Source: JBAYJY01 sp041664945 (GTDB taxonomy: Bacteria > UBP15 > UBA6099). From it: a DNA stretch of 27,981 nt. The stretch's first letter is position 1. Each line of letters opens with the position of its first letter. Below the pieces are notes generated by a model. That model was not told the DNA's origin. It did not search any database and was given only the letters and a program-made list of their open reading frames with translations. Positions 1 to 7,437 of this stretch are shown here, one piece after another. The DNA is taken from the NCBI GenBank assembly GCA_041664945.1, contig JBAYJY010000046.1:1-27981 (forward strand), written 5' to 3'. The position numbers and the translations under genes are program-made.

Positions 1-1678
1 ATTTCTCGCCGAGCGGCTCGATTAGGAATTCCTTGTAAATCTGGGTGATGAACGGGTTTTCGTGCGACTTGCAGATCGGCAAGCGCAGGTCTTCCTCGTA
101 GATCGCCTTCGCGCGCAGCTTGCGCGTTTCCCAGTTCGTCGGGATGGGCTGTCCGCCGCCCGCGATGCAGCCGCCGGGGCAGCACATGATCTCGATGAAA
201 TGATAGTCGGCTTCGCCGGCTTTGATCTTGTCCATGAGCTGACGCGCGTTCGCCAGACCGTGCGCGATCGCGATTTTGACCGGCAGATCGCCGACCTGAA
301 CCGTGGCTTCCTTGACGCCTTCCATGCCGCGGCAGGCCACGAGGTCGAGAGAGGGCAGAGTTCCCTTTGTGACGACTTCATAAACCGTGCGCAGAGCGGC
401 TTCCATTACGCCGCCGGTGGCCGCGAAGATTGTCGCCGCGCCGGTGGATTCGCCCAGCGGATCGTCGAAGTTCTCGTCGTCCAGTTCGAGCATGTTGATT
501 CCGCCCTGCTTCATCATGCGCGCCAGTTCCCGCGTGGTCAGAACGTAGTCCACGTCCGGGTAGCCGCTGTCGCACATCTCCGGCCGCTCGCACTCGAATT
601 TCTTCGCGGTGCAGGGCATGATGGAGACGGAGACCATGTTCTTCGGGTCCACGCCGAGCTTGTCGGCGAGATAGGTTTTCGCCACAGCGCCGAACATCTG
701 CTGGGGCGACTTGCATGTCGAAAGGTGGTCGGTCAGTTCGGGATAGAAGTGCTCGATGAACTTGATCCATCCGGGGCTGCAGGAGGTGATCATCGGCAGC
801 ACGCCGCCGGTGGTGACTCTCTTAAGCAACTCGTTGCCTTCCTCGATGATGGTGAGGTCGGCTGTGAACTGAGTGTCGAACACGCGGTCGAAACCGAGGC
901 GGCGCAGGCCGGCGGCCATTTTGCCTGTGACGGCATGGCCGGCTTCGAGTCCGAATTCCTCGCCGATCGCGGCGCGGATCGCCGGAGCGGTCTGCACGAT
1001 GACGAATTTTTCCGGATCGCCGATGGCGTCCCACACGGCCTGCGTGTCGTCTTTTTCAACGATGGCGCCGACCGGGCAAACTGACGCGCACTGGCCGCAG
1101 TTCACGCATGCGACGCTGTTGAGCATTTCATTAAAAGCCGGGCTGACGAGCGTGTTGAAGCCGCGGTTGGTCGGGAACAGGCAGCCGACCTTCTGAATGT
1201 CCTGGCACATGGCGACGCAGCGGCGGCACAGGATGCACTTGCTGGAGTCGCGCACGAGCGACGGGGATGAGCAGTCTACGAACGTCGGGGCTTTTTCGCC
1301 CTCGTAGCGGATGTCGCCGATGCCAAAATCCTTGGCCAACTGCTGCAGTTCGCAGTTGGTGCTTCGCGGACACGTCGGGCATTCCATCCGGTGGTCCGAG
1401 AGCAGCAGTTCGAGAATCATCTTGCGCGTTTCGCGCACCACGGGCGTGTTGGTTTTCACGACCATGCCTTCAGCGGCGGGCATGACGCAGGCCGCCTGCA
1501 GCGTCCTTGCGCCTCTGATGTCCACCACGCATATCCGGCATGCGCCTATCGCCTGCACGTCTTTGAGGTAACAGAGCGTGGGGATGTGGATTTTCAGTTG
1601 CTTTGCCGCTTCGAGGACCGAAGTCCCCTTATCAACGGTTACATCTTTACCGTCAATATTCAGCGTTATCTTGTCCAT
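1..1678 (-). CDS. hydA: [FeFe]-hydrogenase catalytic subunit HydA (3' end outside window)
   Basis: This is the catalytic subunit of a multimeric NAD(P)H/ferredoxin-linked [FeFe]-hydrogenase that reversibly reduces protons to H2 in the cytoplasm. 559 codons are visible and the reading frame stays open at position 1. Order of domains: NuoG-type [2Fe-2S] (C36, C47, C50, C64), a His-Cys3 cluster site (H96, C100, C103, C109), two [4Fe-4S] sites (C148/151/154/158 and C191/194/197/201), then the H-cluster domain with loops TSCSPGW, MPCTAKKFE and EIMCCPGGCIAGGGQP. The first loop has Ser in place of the second Cys of the textbook TSCCP. The ATG at 1678 is preceded by AGAGGTGA, a good ribosome-binding site, 32 bases after the upstream ATPase gene stops. 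It is the last gene of the hydrogenase operon in view. A C-terminal [2Fe-2S] domain, as in some HydA proteins, cannot be judged because the end is missing. Confidence 0.95.
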   Translation of the reverse strand, partial: MDKITLNIDGKDVTVDKGTSVLEAAKQLKIHIPTLCYLKDVQAIGACRICVVDIRGARTLQAACVMPAAEGMVVKTNTPVVRETRKMILELLLSDHRMECPTCPRSTNCELQQLAKDFGIGDIRYEGEKAPTFVDCSSPSLVRDSSKCILCRRCVAMCQDIQKVGCLFPTNRGFNTLVSPAFNEMLNSVACVNCGQCASVCPVGAIVEKDDTQAVWDAIGDPEKFVIVQTAPAIRAAIGEEFGLEAGHAVTGKMAAGLRRLGFDRVFDTQFTADLTIIEEGNELLKRVTTGGVLPMITSCSPGWIKFIEHFYPELTDHLSTCKSPQQMFGAVAKTYLADKLGVDPKNMVSVSIMPCTAKKFECERPEMCDSGYPDVDYVLTTRELARMMKQGGINMLELDDENFDDPLGESTGAATIFAATGGVMEAALRTVYEVVTKGTLPSLDLVACRGMEGVKEATVQVGDLPVKIAIAHGLANARQLMDKIKAGEADYHFIEIMCCPGGCIAGGGQPIPTNWETRKLRAKAIYEEDLRLPICKSHENPFITQIYKEFLIEPLGEK

Positions 1679-1710
1679 TAATTTCACCTCTTGGTCTGTA
1701 ATGCCGGGCT

Positions 1711-2226
1711 TCATTGCCCGGAGGCGAGCGATGGATTCGGGTCCGCGGGGTCCGTCGAGGCGCCGTCGCCTTCCGGCAGTCCTCCGCGGGTCGAAAACTC
1801 CTCCGCTTCGCCGTCTACAACATATCTCACATCGAAATCCACTTCCGGGTTTCCGGAGATCAACGCGGTCAGCGTCTCATTCAGGTCGCCCATCGGAGGA
1901 CGGTCAATATGGTTGAGCAACATCATCGCGCGGATGGCGGTTCCCTCGCCGGGTTTCGACGCGACTTCGAAACTGCCGTCGCATCTCTCGGCGAGCGCTT
2001 TCATCATCGAAAGCCCGAGGCCGACCTTCCGCACTCCCTTTGTAGTATAAAACGGGTCCAGCGCAGCGCTTACTTCTTCCGGCGACATGCCTTTGCCGTC
2101 GTCCTTAATCGAGATAGTCATCTGGCCGGTTGCGCCGTCCTCGACTATCTCGATGGAAACGTTTCGGGCGCCCGCGCGGGTCGAGTTCTCGACCAGATCC
2201 AATATGTGCATCGAAAGGTCTCTCAC
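1711..2226 (-). CDS. HATPase_c-domain protein of hydrogenase operon
   Basis: A 171-aa GHKL-type ATP-binding protein without any phospho-acceptor domain. The ATP-binding features are the N box (ENSTRAGA), the DDGKGM motif (G1), and KGVRKVGLGLSMMK (lid and G2). Stand-alone proteins starting with this HILDLVENS pattern are recurrent in [FeFe]-hydrogenase operons; their role is unproven and may be kinase or anti-sigma-like. I choose the GTG at 2226 because it gives the N-terminus MRDLSMHILDL, typical for the family, and because it overlaps the stop of the PHP gene by four bases (GTGA), which implies translational coupling. An ATG at 2211 is the alternative. After the ATPase fold comes an acidic, low-complexity tail of about 50 residues with no domain I recognise. 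Confidence 0.8.
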   Translation of the reverse strand: MRDLSMHILDLVENSTRAGARNVSIEIVEDGATGQMTISIKDDGKGMSPEEVSAALDPFYTTKGVRKVGLGLSMMKALAERCDGSFEVASKPGEGTAIRAMMLLNHIDRPPMGDLNETLTALISGNPEVDFDVRYVVDGEAEEFSTRGGLPEGDGASTDPADPNPSLASGQ

Positions 2227-2978
2227 TGGATCAGGTACTCCCTCCCGCATTCGCCGCGCAGCGCCATTCGCATCTCGCCCAGTTCTGCGGACTTCAGCAG
2301 AAACAGCGTCGGCGCCTCGCCGATCCGGTCCGGGGAATGAGCGTCCGAACCGGTGACTATCGGGAAGCGTTCGATGCCGGGAAACTTCGAGATCGCCGGT
2401 TCGCGCGTGAGCGCGGCGGAAATTTCGAGAGCGTCCAGTTCCGCGTCTTCCGGAACCATGCCGAGGTTCGCTATGACGCTGTACGAAGGGCGGTCGACAT
2501 GAGCCGCGATCGCCAGCCCGTTCAGGCCGTGCACGAGCCGCACGGCGTCCTCGAGGCTGATTCTCGCGGCGCCGAGCAGCAACCGCCCGCATTCGCCGAT
2601 CGCATTGCCATCTTCGTCCACGATCGTCTGCGGCCCGAAGAGGTCCGGACTGTTCTGCTCGTCCGGAAGAAGCTTATAAATCGCGTCCTGCAGTTCGAGC
2701 GCCGACTCCACGCCCCCGAGCAGGCAGACGACATGAACTTCTTCCTGCGTCGTAAGCTCCATGCCGGGGATGACCGTGAGGCCGCGCCGCATCCCGCAGC
2801 GCGACATCGCCTCCACGTTTTCCGCGGAGTTGTGATCGGTGACAGCGATGATACGCAGGCCGCGTTCGAGCGCAGCGCTTACAATATTCGGCGGAGTGCA
2901 TGAAGAATCCGCGCACGGCGAAAGCGCCGTGTGGACGTGCAGGTCAGCAAAAAATTTTGTAAGCTCGAGTTCCTGCAT
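2223..2978 (-). CDS. PHP-domain metal-dependent phosphoesterase
   Basis: A 251-aa protein of the PHP (polymerase and histidinol phosphatase) superfamily, predicted to bind two or three metal ions and hydrolyse a phosphoester. Motifs in order are DLHVHT near residue 12, TDHNS near 47, GMELTTQEEVHVV near 72, AAHVDRPSYS in the middle and GSDAHS near 212; these supply the His/Asp/Glu metal ligands of the family. The substrate is unknown; nucleotides or phosphosugars are handled by relatives. It sits 26 bases after the hydB fusion gene, with GGAGAAAG before its ATG, and overlaps the following ATPase gene by four bases. Placement within the hydrogenase operon argues for a regulatory or signalling job rather than histidine synthesis, but this is inference. 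Confidence 0.85.
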   Translation of the reverse strand: MQELELTKFFADLHVHTALSPCADSSCTPPNIVSAALERGLRIIAVTDHNSAENVEAMSRCGMRRGLTVIPGMELTTQEEVHVVCLLGGVESALELQDAIYKLLPDEQNSPDLFGPQTIVDEDGNAIGECGRLLLGAARISLEDAVRLVHGLNGLAIAAHVDRPSYSVIANLGMVPEDAELDALEISAALTREPAISKFPGIERFPIVTGSDAHSPDRIGEAPTLFLLKSAELGEMRMALRGECGREYLIQ

Positions 2979-3004
2979 TGCTTTCTCCGCTCGAAGTTCT
3001 TTCC

Positions 3005-6000
3005 TTATGCTTCCACGACTTCCGGCTTGCTGTCCAGGCGCGCGCAGGCTTCCTTGCCGAAATCGCAGCGCAGACAGCGTTGCGCCTCGTGGATCGCCAT
3101 CTTGTCCGTGTATCCGAGTTCTGTTTCCTTGAAGCTGCCTTTCCGCGAGCCCAGCGGGAGCATCTTCTGCTCGATGCGCAGGTCTTCAACGTATTCGCCG
3201 ACGACCGTGGGCTGAATGTCGTCCACTTTCGCTTTTGTGCGGATGCGTTCGACCATCTTGCCGTCGCCGCCCAGATACTTGTCGATCTCCATCGCGGCTG
3301 TCGCGCCGTTGCGCATTGCCCACACGACGGTGGCTTCCTCGCCGACTACGTCGCCGCCGGCGAAAACGCCCGGTTTCCCGGTCGCCATCGTGAAGTGGTC
3401 GACTTTGATCATGCCCCATTCGACCTTGATCGCGTCGTCTTTGAGCCAATCGATGTCCGTGGTCTGCCCGATCGCCGGGATGATCACATCTACTTTAACC
3501 TTGTATTCAGAGCCGTCGACCGGAACCGGTTTGCGGCGTCCGCTGCGGTCGAATTCGCCCAGCGACATGCGCTTGCAAATGATCTCGGTCACCTTGCCGT
3601 CGACGCCCTTTATCTCGATGGGGGCCGTCAGGAAGTTCATCTTAACGCCCTCTTTGATCGCTTCGTCTATCTCCTCTTTCGCCGCCGGCATCTCGTCGTA
3701 TGTGCGCCTGTAGAGAAGCTGCACGTTTTTGACGCCGAGGCGCAGAAGCGTTCTCGCCGCGTCGATGGCCGCGTTGCCGCCGCCGACGACCGCCGCGCTC
3801 TTGCCGACCGCGATCTCTTTGCCGAGGCTGTGGTCGCGCAGGAAATCGAGCGCAGGGTAAACGCCTTCGAGGTCTTCGCCGGCGACTTTCATCTTCATGC
3901 TCTTCTGGGTTCCGACCGCTATGAAAACGGCCTTGAAGCCCTGCTCGAAGAGACTGTCGATAGTGATGTCTTTGCCGACTTCGACGCCCGTCTTGATTTC
4001 GACGCCCATGCCTTTGATGACGTTGATTTCGTCTTCAACGATATCGCGCGGGAGCCTGTAGGACGGGATGGCGACGGAAAGCATGCCGCCGGCCACGGGA
4101 AGTTTCTCGAAGATAGTGGATTTGTAGCCTTTGCGTGCGAGCTGATAAGCCGCAGTAAGGCCGGCCGGACCTGCGCCGATGATCGCGATCGGGCCTTTTG
4201 TGAGAGCGGGGCCGATCGGGGCCTTATGTTTGACTTTTTTCTTCGCGTAATCGGTGACGAACCGTTTGAGGGTCCGGATGCCGACCGCGTCGTCGAGCTT
4301 GCCGCGCGTGCATTTCGATTCGCACGGATGCGTGCAAACGCGCCCGCAGATGCCGGGCAGCGGGTTGCGCTCCATGATCAGTTCGAAGGCTTCGTCGAAC
4401 CGTTTTGCGCCGATCAGGGCCGCGTAGCCGGGCACGTCCAGCCCAACCGGGCAGGTGTGCTCGCAGGGAGCCTTGAACAATGACGCGCAAACGGACGCCG
4501 GGCAGCGCTTCTCGTAAATGTGCGCTTCGTATTCGCTGCGGAAGTTCTTAATCGTGCTGAGCACGGGGTTCGGGGCTGTCTGTCCGAGTCCGCATAGAGA
4601 AGCCGTCTTAATCATCTCGCCGAGTTTCTCGAGTTCCTCGATGTCGCCTTCGCGTCCCTTGCCTTCGCAGATGCGGGTGAGGATTTCGAGCATTCTCTTT
4701 GTGCCGATTCTGCAGGGCGGGCACTTTCCGCAGCTTTCGTCCTGAACGAAGTCGAGGAAGTAGCGGGCGGAGTCAACCATGCAGGTGTCCTCGTCCATGA
4801 CGACGAGGCCGCCGGAGCCCATGATCGCGCCGAGCTTGTTGAGTTCGTCGTAATCGATCGGGACATTCAGGTTTTCCTTGGAGATGCAGCCGCCGGACGG
4901 GCCGCCGCACTGAACCGATTTGAAAGCTTTGCCGTTCGGGATGCCGCCGCCGATGTCGTAAATGATTTTTCCCATCGGGGTGCCCATCTCGACTTCGACG
5001 AGGCCGTTGTTCATGACATTGCCGGTGAGCGAGAAGATCTTCGTGCCTTTGCTCTTTTCGGTGCCCATCGAAGCGTACCAGTCGCCGCCCTTGCGGATGA
5101 TGACCGGAATGGTCGCGAGAGTTTCGACGTTGTTGAGAACGGTCGGTTTCTCGTAAAGGCCGGCGACCGCCGGGAACGGAGGTCTCGGCCTCGGTTCGCC
5201 GCGCTTGCCTTCGACGGAGCGCATGAGAGCGGTCTCTTCGCCGCACACGAACGCGCCCGCGCCCATCATGATTTCGAGGTCGAACGAGAAATCGGTGCCG
5301 AAAATATTTTCGCCGAGCAGTCCGTATTCACGGGCCTGATCGATGGCGTTGCCGACCAGTTCGATAGCCAGCGGGTATTCAGCGCGGCAGTAAATGATGC
5401 CGTGCGTGGCGCCGATGGCGTATGCGCCGATGGCCATGCCCTCGACGACGCTCTGCGGGTCGCCTTCGAGCTGGCTGCGGTCCATGAACGCGCCGGGGTC
5501 GCCCTCGTCGGCGTTGCACATGATGTACTTCTGGTCGCCCTTCGCCTGCCGGCAGAACTGCCACTTCAGGCCGGTGGGGAAGCCTGCGCCGCCGCGGCCG
5601 CGAAGGCCGGACTTCTTGACTTCCTCTATAACCTGATCGGGGGTCATTTCCTTGATGACTTTCGCCATGGCGGCCCAGCCGTCCATGCCGATGTATTCGT
5701 CTATGTTCCGCGGGTCGATGACTCCGCAGTTGCGTCTCGTCACCTTTTTCTGGTGGCGGAAAAAGTCGATTTCGCCGAAAACCGGCACCGAGCCGTCGTC
5801 GGTCGAGCGTTCGTATACGAACTCTTTCGCGATGCGGCCCTTCAGCAGATGTTCTTCTACTATGCGGGCTATGTTTTGCGGCTCCAGCTTGTGGTAGAAC
5901 GTGCCTTCCGGATAAACGATTGTGACCGGACCCTGGTCGCAAATGCCGTTGCAGCCCGTCAGAACGACTTCCACTTCGTTCTCAAGCTTCTGTTTTCTGA

Positions 6001-6094
6001 TTTCGTGAATAAGTGCTTCATAAATTTTCAACGACCCGGCGGCCACGCACCCGGTGCCTCCGCACACCAGAACCGTTGATCTGTATCGCTTCAT
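3005..6094 (-). CDS. hydB: Hydrogenase subunit HydB (NuoF-like) fused to GltD-like NAD(P)H oxidoreductase
   Basis: A 1029-aa flavoprotein that should link the hydrogenase to pyridine nucleotides. Residues 1-105 form a thioredoxin-like [2Fe-2S] domain (C11, C16, C48, C52). Residues about 115-525 are NuoF: GLRGRGGAGFPTG at 163-175 for FMN/NADH, GAGAFVCGEE near 278, and the [4Fe-4S] ligands C455, C458, C461 and C501. Residues about 530-1029 match GltD/NfnB: a Fer4_20 domain with eight Cys (531, 536, 544, 548, 583, 587, 591, 595), an FAD fold (GAGPAG at 640-645), a second nucleotide fold (GGGNAA at 771-776, followed by YRR, as in NADPH-binding members) and the closing VFAGGD motif near 910. Common HydB proteins end instead in a two-cluster ferredoxin domain after the CPAxVC motif; here that domain is replaced. 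I choose the ATG at 6094 because AAGGAGGAAGACAG precedes it; the open frame upstream overlaps the ferredoxin gene. Confidence 0.93.
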   Translation of the reverse strand: MKRYRSTVLVCGGTGCVAAGSLKIYEALIHEIRKQKLENEVEVVLTGCNGICDQGPVTIVYPEGTFYHKLEPQNIARIVEEHLLKGRIAKEFVYERSTDDGSVPVFGEIDFFRHQKKVTRRNCGVIDPRNIDEYIGMDGWAAMAKVIKEMTPDQVIEEVKKSGLRGRGGAGFPTGLKWQFCRQAKGDQKYIMCNADEGDPGAFMDRSQLEGDPQSVVEGMAIGAYAIGATHGIIYCRAEYPLAIELVGNAIDQAREYGLLGENIFGTDFSFDLEIMMGAGAFVCGEETALMRSVEGKRGEPRPRPPFPAVAGLYEKPTVLNNVETLATIPVIIRKGGDWYASMGTEKSKGTKIFSLTGNVMNNGLVEVEMGTPMGKIIYDIGGGIPNGKAFKSVQCGGPSGGCISKENLNVPIDYDELNKLGAIMGSGGLVVMDEDTCMVDSARYFLDFVQDESCGKCPPCRIGTKRMLEILTRICEGKGREGDIEELEKLGEMIKTASLCGLGQTAPNPVLSTIKNFRSEYEAHIYEKRCPASVCASLFKAPCEHTCPVGLDVPGYAALIGAKRFDEAFELIMERNPLPGICGRVCTHPCESKCTRGKLDDAVGIRTLKRFVTDYAKKKVKHKAPIGPALTKGPIAIIGAGPAGLTAAYQLARKGYKSTIFEKLPVAGGMLSVAIPSYRLPRDIVEDEINVIKGMGVEIKTGVEVGKDITIDSLFEQGFKAVFIAVGTQKSMKMKVAGEDLEGVYPALDFLRDHSLGKEIAVGKSAAVVGGGNAAIDAARTLLRLGVKNVQLLYRRTYDEMPAAKEEIDEAIKEGVKMNFLTAPIEIKGVDGKVTEIICKRMSLGEFDRSGRRKPVPVDGSEYKVKVDVIIPAIGQTTDIDWLKDDAIKVEWGMIKVDHFTMATGKPGVFAGGDVVGEEATVVWAMRNGATAAMEIDKYLGGDGKMVERIRTKAKVDDIQPTVVGEYVEDLRIEQKMLPLGSRKGSFKETELGYTDKMAIHEAQRCLRCDFGKEACARLDSKPEVVEA

Positions 6095-6137
6095 CTGTCT
6101 TCCTCCTTGTCGAAGTTGTGCATGTGATGCGCGCCTC

Positions 6138-6515
6138 TCACTTTCCGGCCGCGTCCGCGAGCGCGTACTCTGAGAGAACAACGCCGCCGATTACATGGGT
6201 CTCTACTATCTTGTCCATGATCTCAGCGGTGACTTTCCCGTAGCGCACTTGCGGTTCGTTCTTTTTAATGACGGTGACGATCGGTTCGCGGTCGCAAAGC
6301 CCGATGCAGCCGGACTGCCCGATCTCTATGTCGAGGTTCTTGTCCTCGACCGCTTTGAGAAGCGCCGCGACAACCGCGCGCGCTCCGGACGCGATCCCGC
6401 ACGTTCCCATGTGCACGATAACCTTCACGTCCTTGTCCACGTTCGCCCGCATCTCCGTCGTGACTTTAACTTTGTCTTTGATCGCTTGCAGATCTTCAAT
6501 CTTAAGTTTTGCCAT
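6138..6515 (-). CDS. Thioredoxin-like [2Fe-2S] ferredoxin of hydrogenase operon
   Basis: A 125-aa protein with one thioredoxin-like [2Fe-2S] domain. The four cluster ligands appear as MGTCGIASGA near residue 39 and SGCIGLCDREP near residue 70 (the first pair is partly degenerate, as only one Cys is seen near the first motif). Such small proteins regularly accompany the HydA/B/C subunits and resemble the extra domain at the HydB N-terminus. Its start shares one base with the stop of hydC (TAATG), so the two are translationally coupled. It may be an electron-carrying accessory subunit, although reduced Cys content leaves open whether it holds a cluster. Confidence 0.8.
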   Translation of the reverse strand: MAKLKIEDLQAIKDKVKVTTEMRANVDKDVKVIVHMGTCGIASGARAVVAALLKAVEDKNLDIEIGQSGCIGLCDREPIVTVIKKNEPQVRYGKVTAEIMDKIVETHVIGGVVLSEYALADAAGK

Positions 6516-7033
6516 TACTCGGAGCCTCCCACTTTATCGGAATACTTGCGGATCATGCCCAGCACTTTCTTGGGCGACACCTGCCGGTACACGTCTTCGT
6601 TCACGCGCACCACCGGGGCGAGCGCGCAGGCGCCCATGCACCGGATGGACTCCAGCGAAAACTCTCTGTCGTCCGTCGTTCCTCCGACTTTGATGCCCAA
6701 CTGTTTCTCTATCTCGTCGAGCACCTGTTTTCCGCCCCGAACGTAACAAGCGGTTCCCATGCAGGAACACACTTTGTTTTTGCCCTTCGGAACGAGGCTG
6801 AAAAAGGAATAAAACGTGGCGATCCCGTAAATCTCGGCCAGCGTTTTATCGAGTCCCTGCGCGATGCGGACTTGCACCTCGCGGGGAAGATAACCGAAAA
6901 TCTCCTGCGCTTTGTTCAAAGCGCGAATCGCCGCTCCAGTCTTGCTTTTGTTCTCGGCGATCCATTTGTCCAGCTCCTGAAACTGCTCAGCGGAGAATTC
7001 CGAGGCAGCTTCCTTGCCAATTGCCGTTTGCAT
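6515..7033 (-). CDS. hydC: Hydrogenase subunit HydC (NuoE-like)
   Basis: A 172-aa homologue of the 24-kDa subunit of complex I (NuoE), the third core subunit of trimeric bifurcating-type hydrogenases. It carries one [2Fe-2S] cluster in a thioredoxin fold, with ligands in CSCMGTACYVRGG and RCMGACALAPV. The N-terminal helical part (KAQEIFGYLPREVQ, GIATFYSFFSLVPKG) is typical of NuoE. It is thought to pass electrons near the flavin of HydB. The ATG at 7033 is preceded by AGAAGGGAGG about ten bases upstream and shares one base with the stop of a 17-codon reading frame. It overlaps the following ferredoxin gene by one base. Confidence 0.93.
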   Translation of the reverse strand: MQTAIGKEAASEFSAEQFQELDKWIAENKSKTGAAIRALNKAQEIFGYLPREVQVRIAQGLDKTLAEIYGIATFYSFFSLVPKGKNKVCSCMGTACYVRGGKQVLDEIEKQLGIKVGGTTDDREFSLESIRCMGACALAPVVRVNEDVYRQVSPKKVLGMIRKYSDKVGGSE

Positions 7034-7086
7034 CAGTTGGCATCCTCCCTTCTGGTATTGTGAATCTGTCCCACGGTTGCTTTCAT
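7033..7086 (-). CDS. Possible 17-aa mini-ORF upstream of hydC
   Basis: A very short reading frame, MKATVGQIHNTRREDAN, fills the gap between the DRTGG gene and hydC. Its ATG is preceded by AAGGGGTGG, and its TGA shares one base with the hydC ATG (TGATG). The hydC ribosome-binding site lies inside it. It could be a leader peptide that couples translation, or simply a chance frame of 54 bases. No known family was recognised. Confidence 0.3.
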   Translation of the reverse strand: MKATVGQIHNTRREDAN

Positions 7087-7107
7087 AAACACCACCCCTT
7101 GGCTGTA

Positions 7108-7437
7108 TTAAATTAATTTAAATAACTCGCCTGTTATTTCGAACGCGCTCTTCGGCGTCCCAAGCACGCAGACGCCTTTTTTCTTCGCCAGTTCGATTGT
7201 TTCCGCGTTCGGCTCGTGGCCACCGGCCATAACTATCGCCGCGAGGTCTTTCAACGACGCCACCGCGATCACGTTCGAGTGCGTCTGGATCGTAACCCAC
7301 ACGCCGTCCTTCTCCGAATTCGCTATAACGTCGCTCAGCATGTCGGACGTGTAGCCGCCCGTCACGATCGTTTCGCCGCTCTGCGGCGGCGCGAACTCTT
7401 TCAAATTCAGTTTCCCGGCTATCTCATTGAGTTTCAT
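7108..7437 (-). CDS. DRTGG-domain protein (second copy in operon)
   Basis: A 109-aa protein consisting of one DRTGG-like domain, the small fold also found beside CBS domains and in phosphotransacetylase N-termini. Visible signatures are VTGGYTSDMLSDVI near residue 26, IVMAGGHEPN near 68 and the ending VCVLGTPKSAFEITGELFKL. The family binds an unknown ligand, perhaps a nucleotide. Single-domain copies accompany [FeFe]-hydrogenase operons, and here two are present. Its start overlaps the 3' end of the sensory hydrogenase gene by 14 bases, so it belongs to the same transcript. Confidence 0.75.
   Translation of the reverse strand: MKLNEIAGKLNLKEFAPPQSGETIVTGGYTSDMLSDVIANSEKDGVWVTIQTHSNVIAVASLKDLAAIVMAGGHEPNAETIELAKKKGVCVLGTPKSAFEITGELFKLI

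Noticed and set aside
2978..4483. Long plus-strand reading frames opposite the hydrogenase genes
   Set aside because: Shadow frames of GC-rich genes; the minus strand carries clear protein motifs throughout.
6095..6181. N-terminal extension of HydB
   Set aside because: It would overlap the ferredoxin gene and has no family similarity; AAGGAGG precedes the ATG at 6094.
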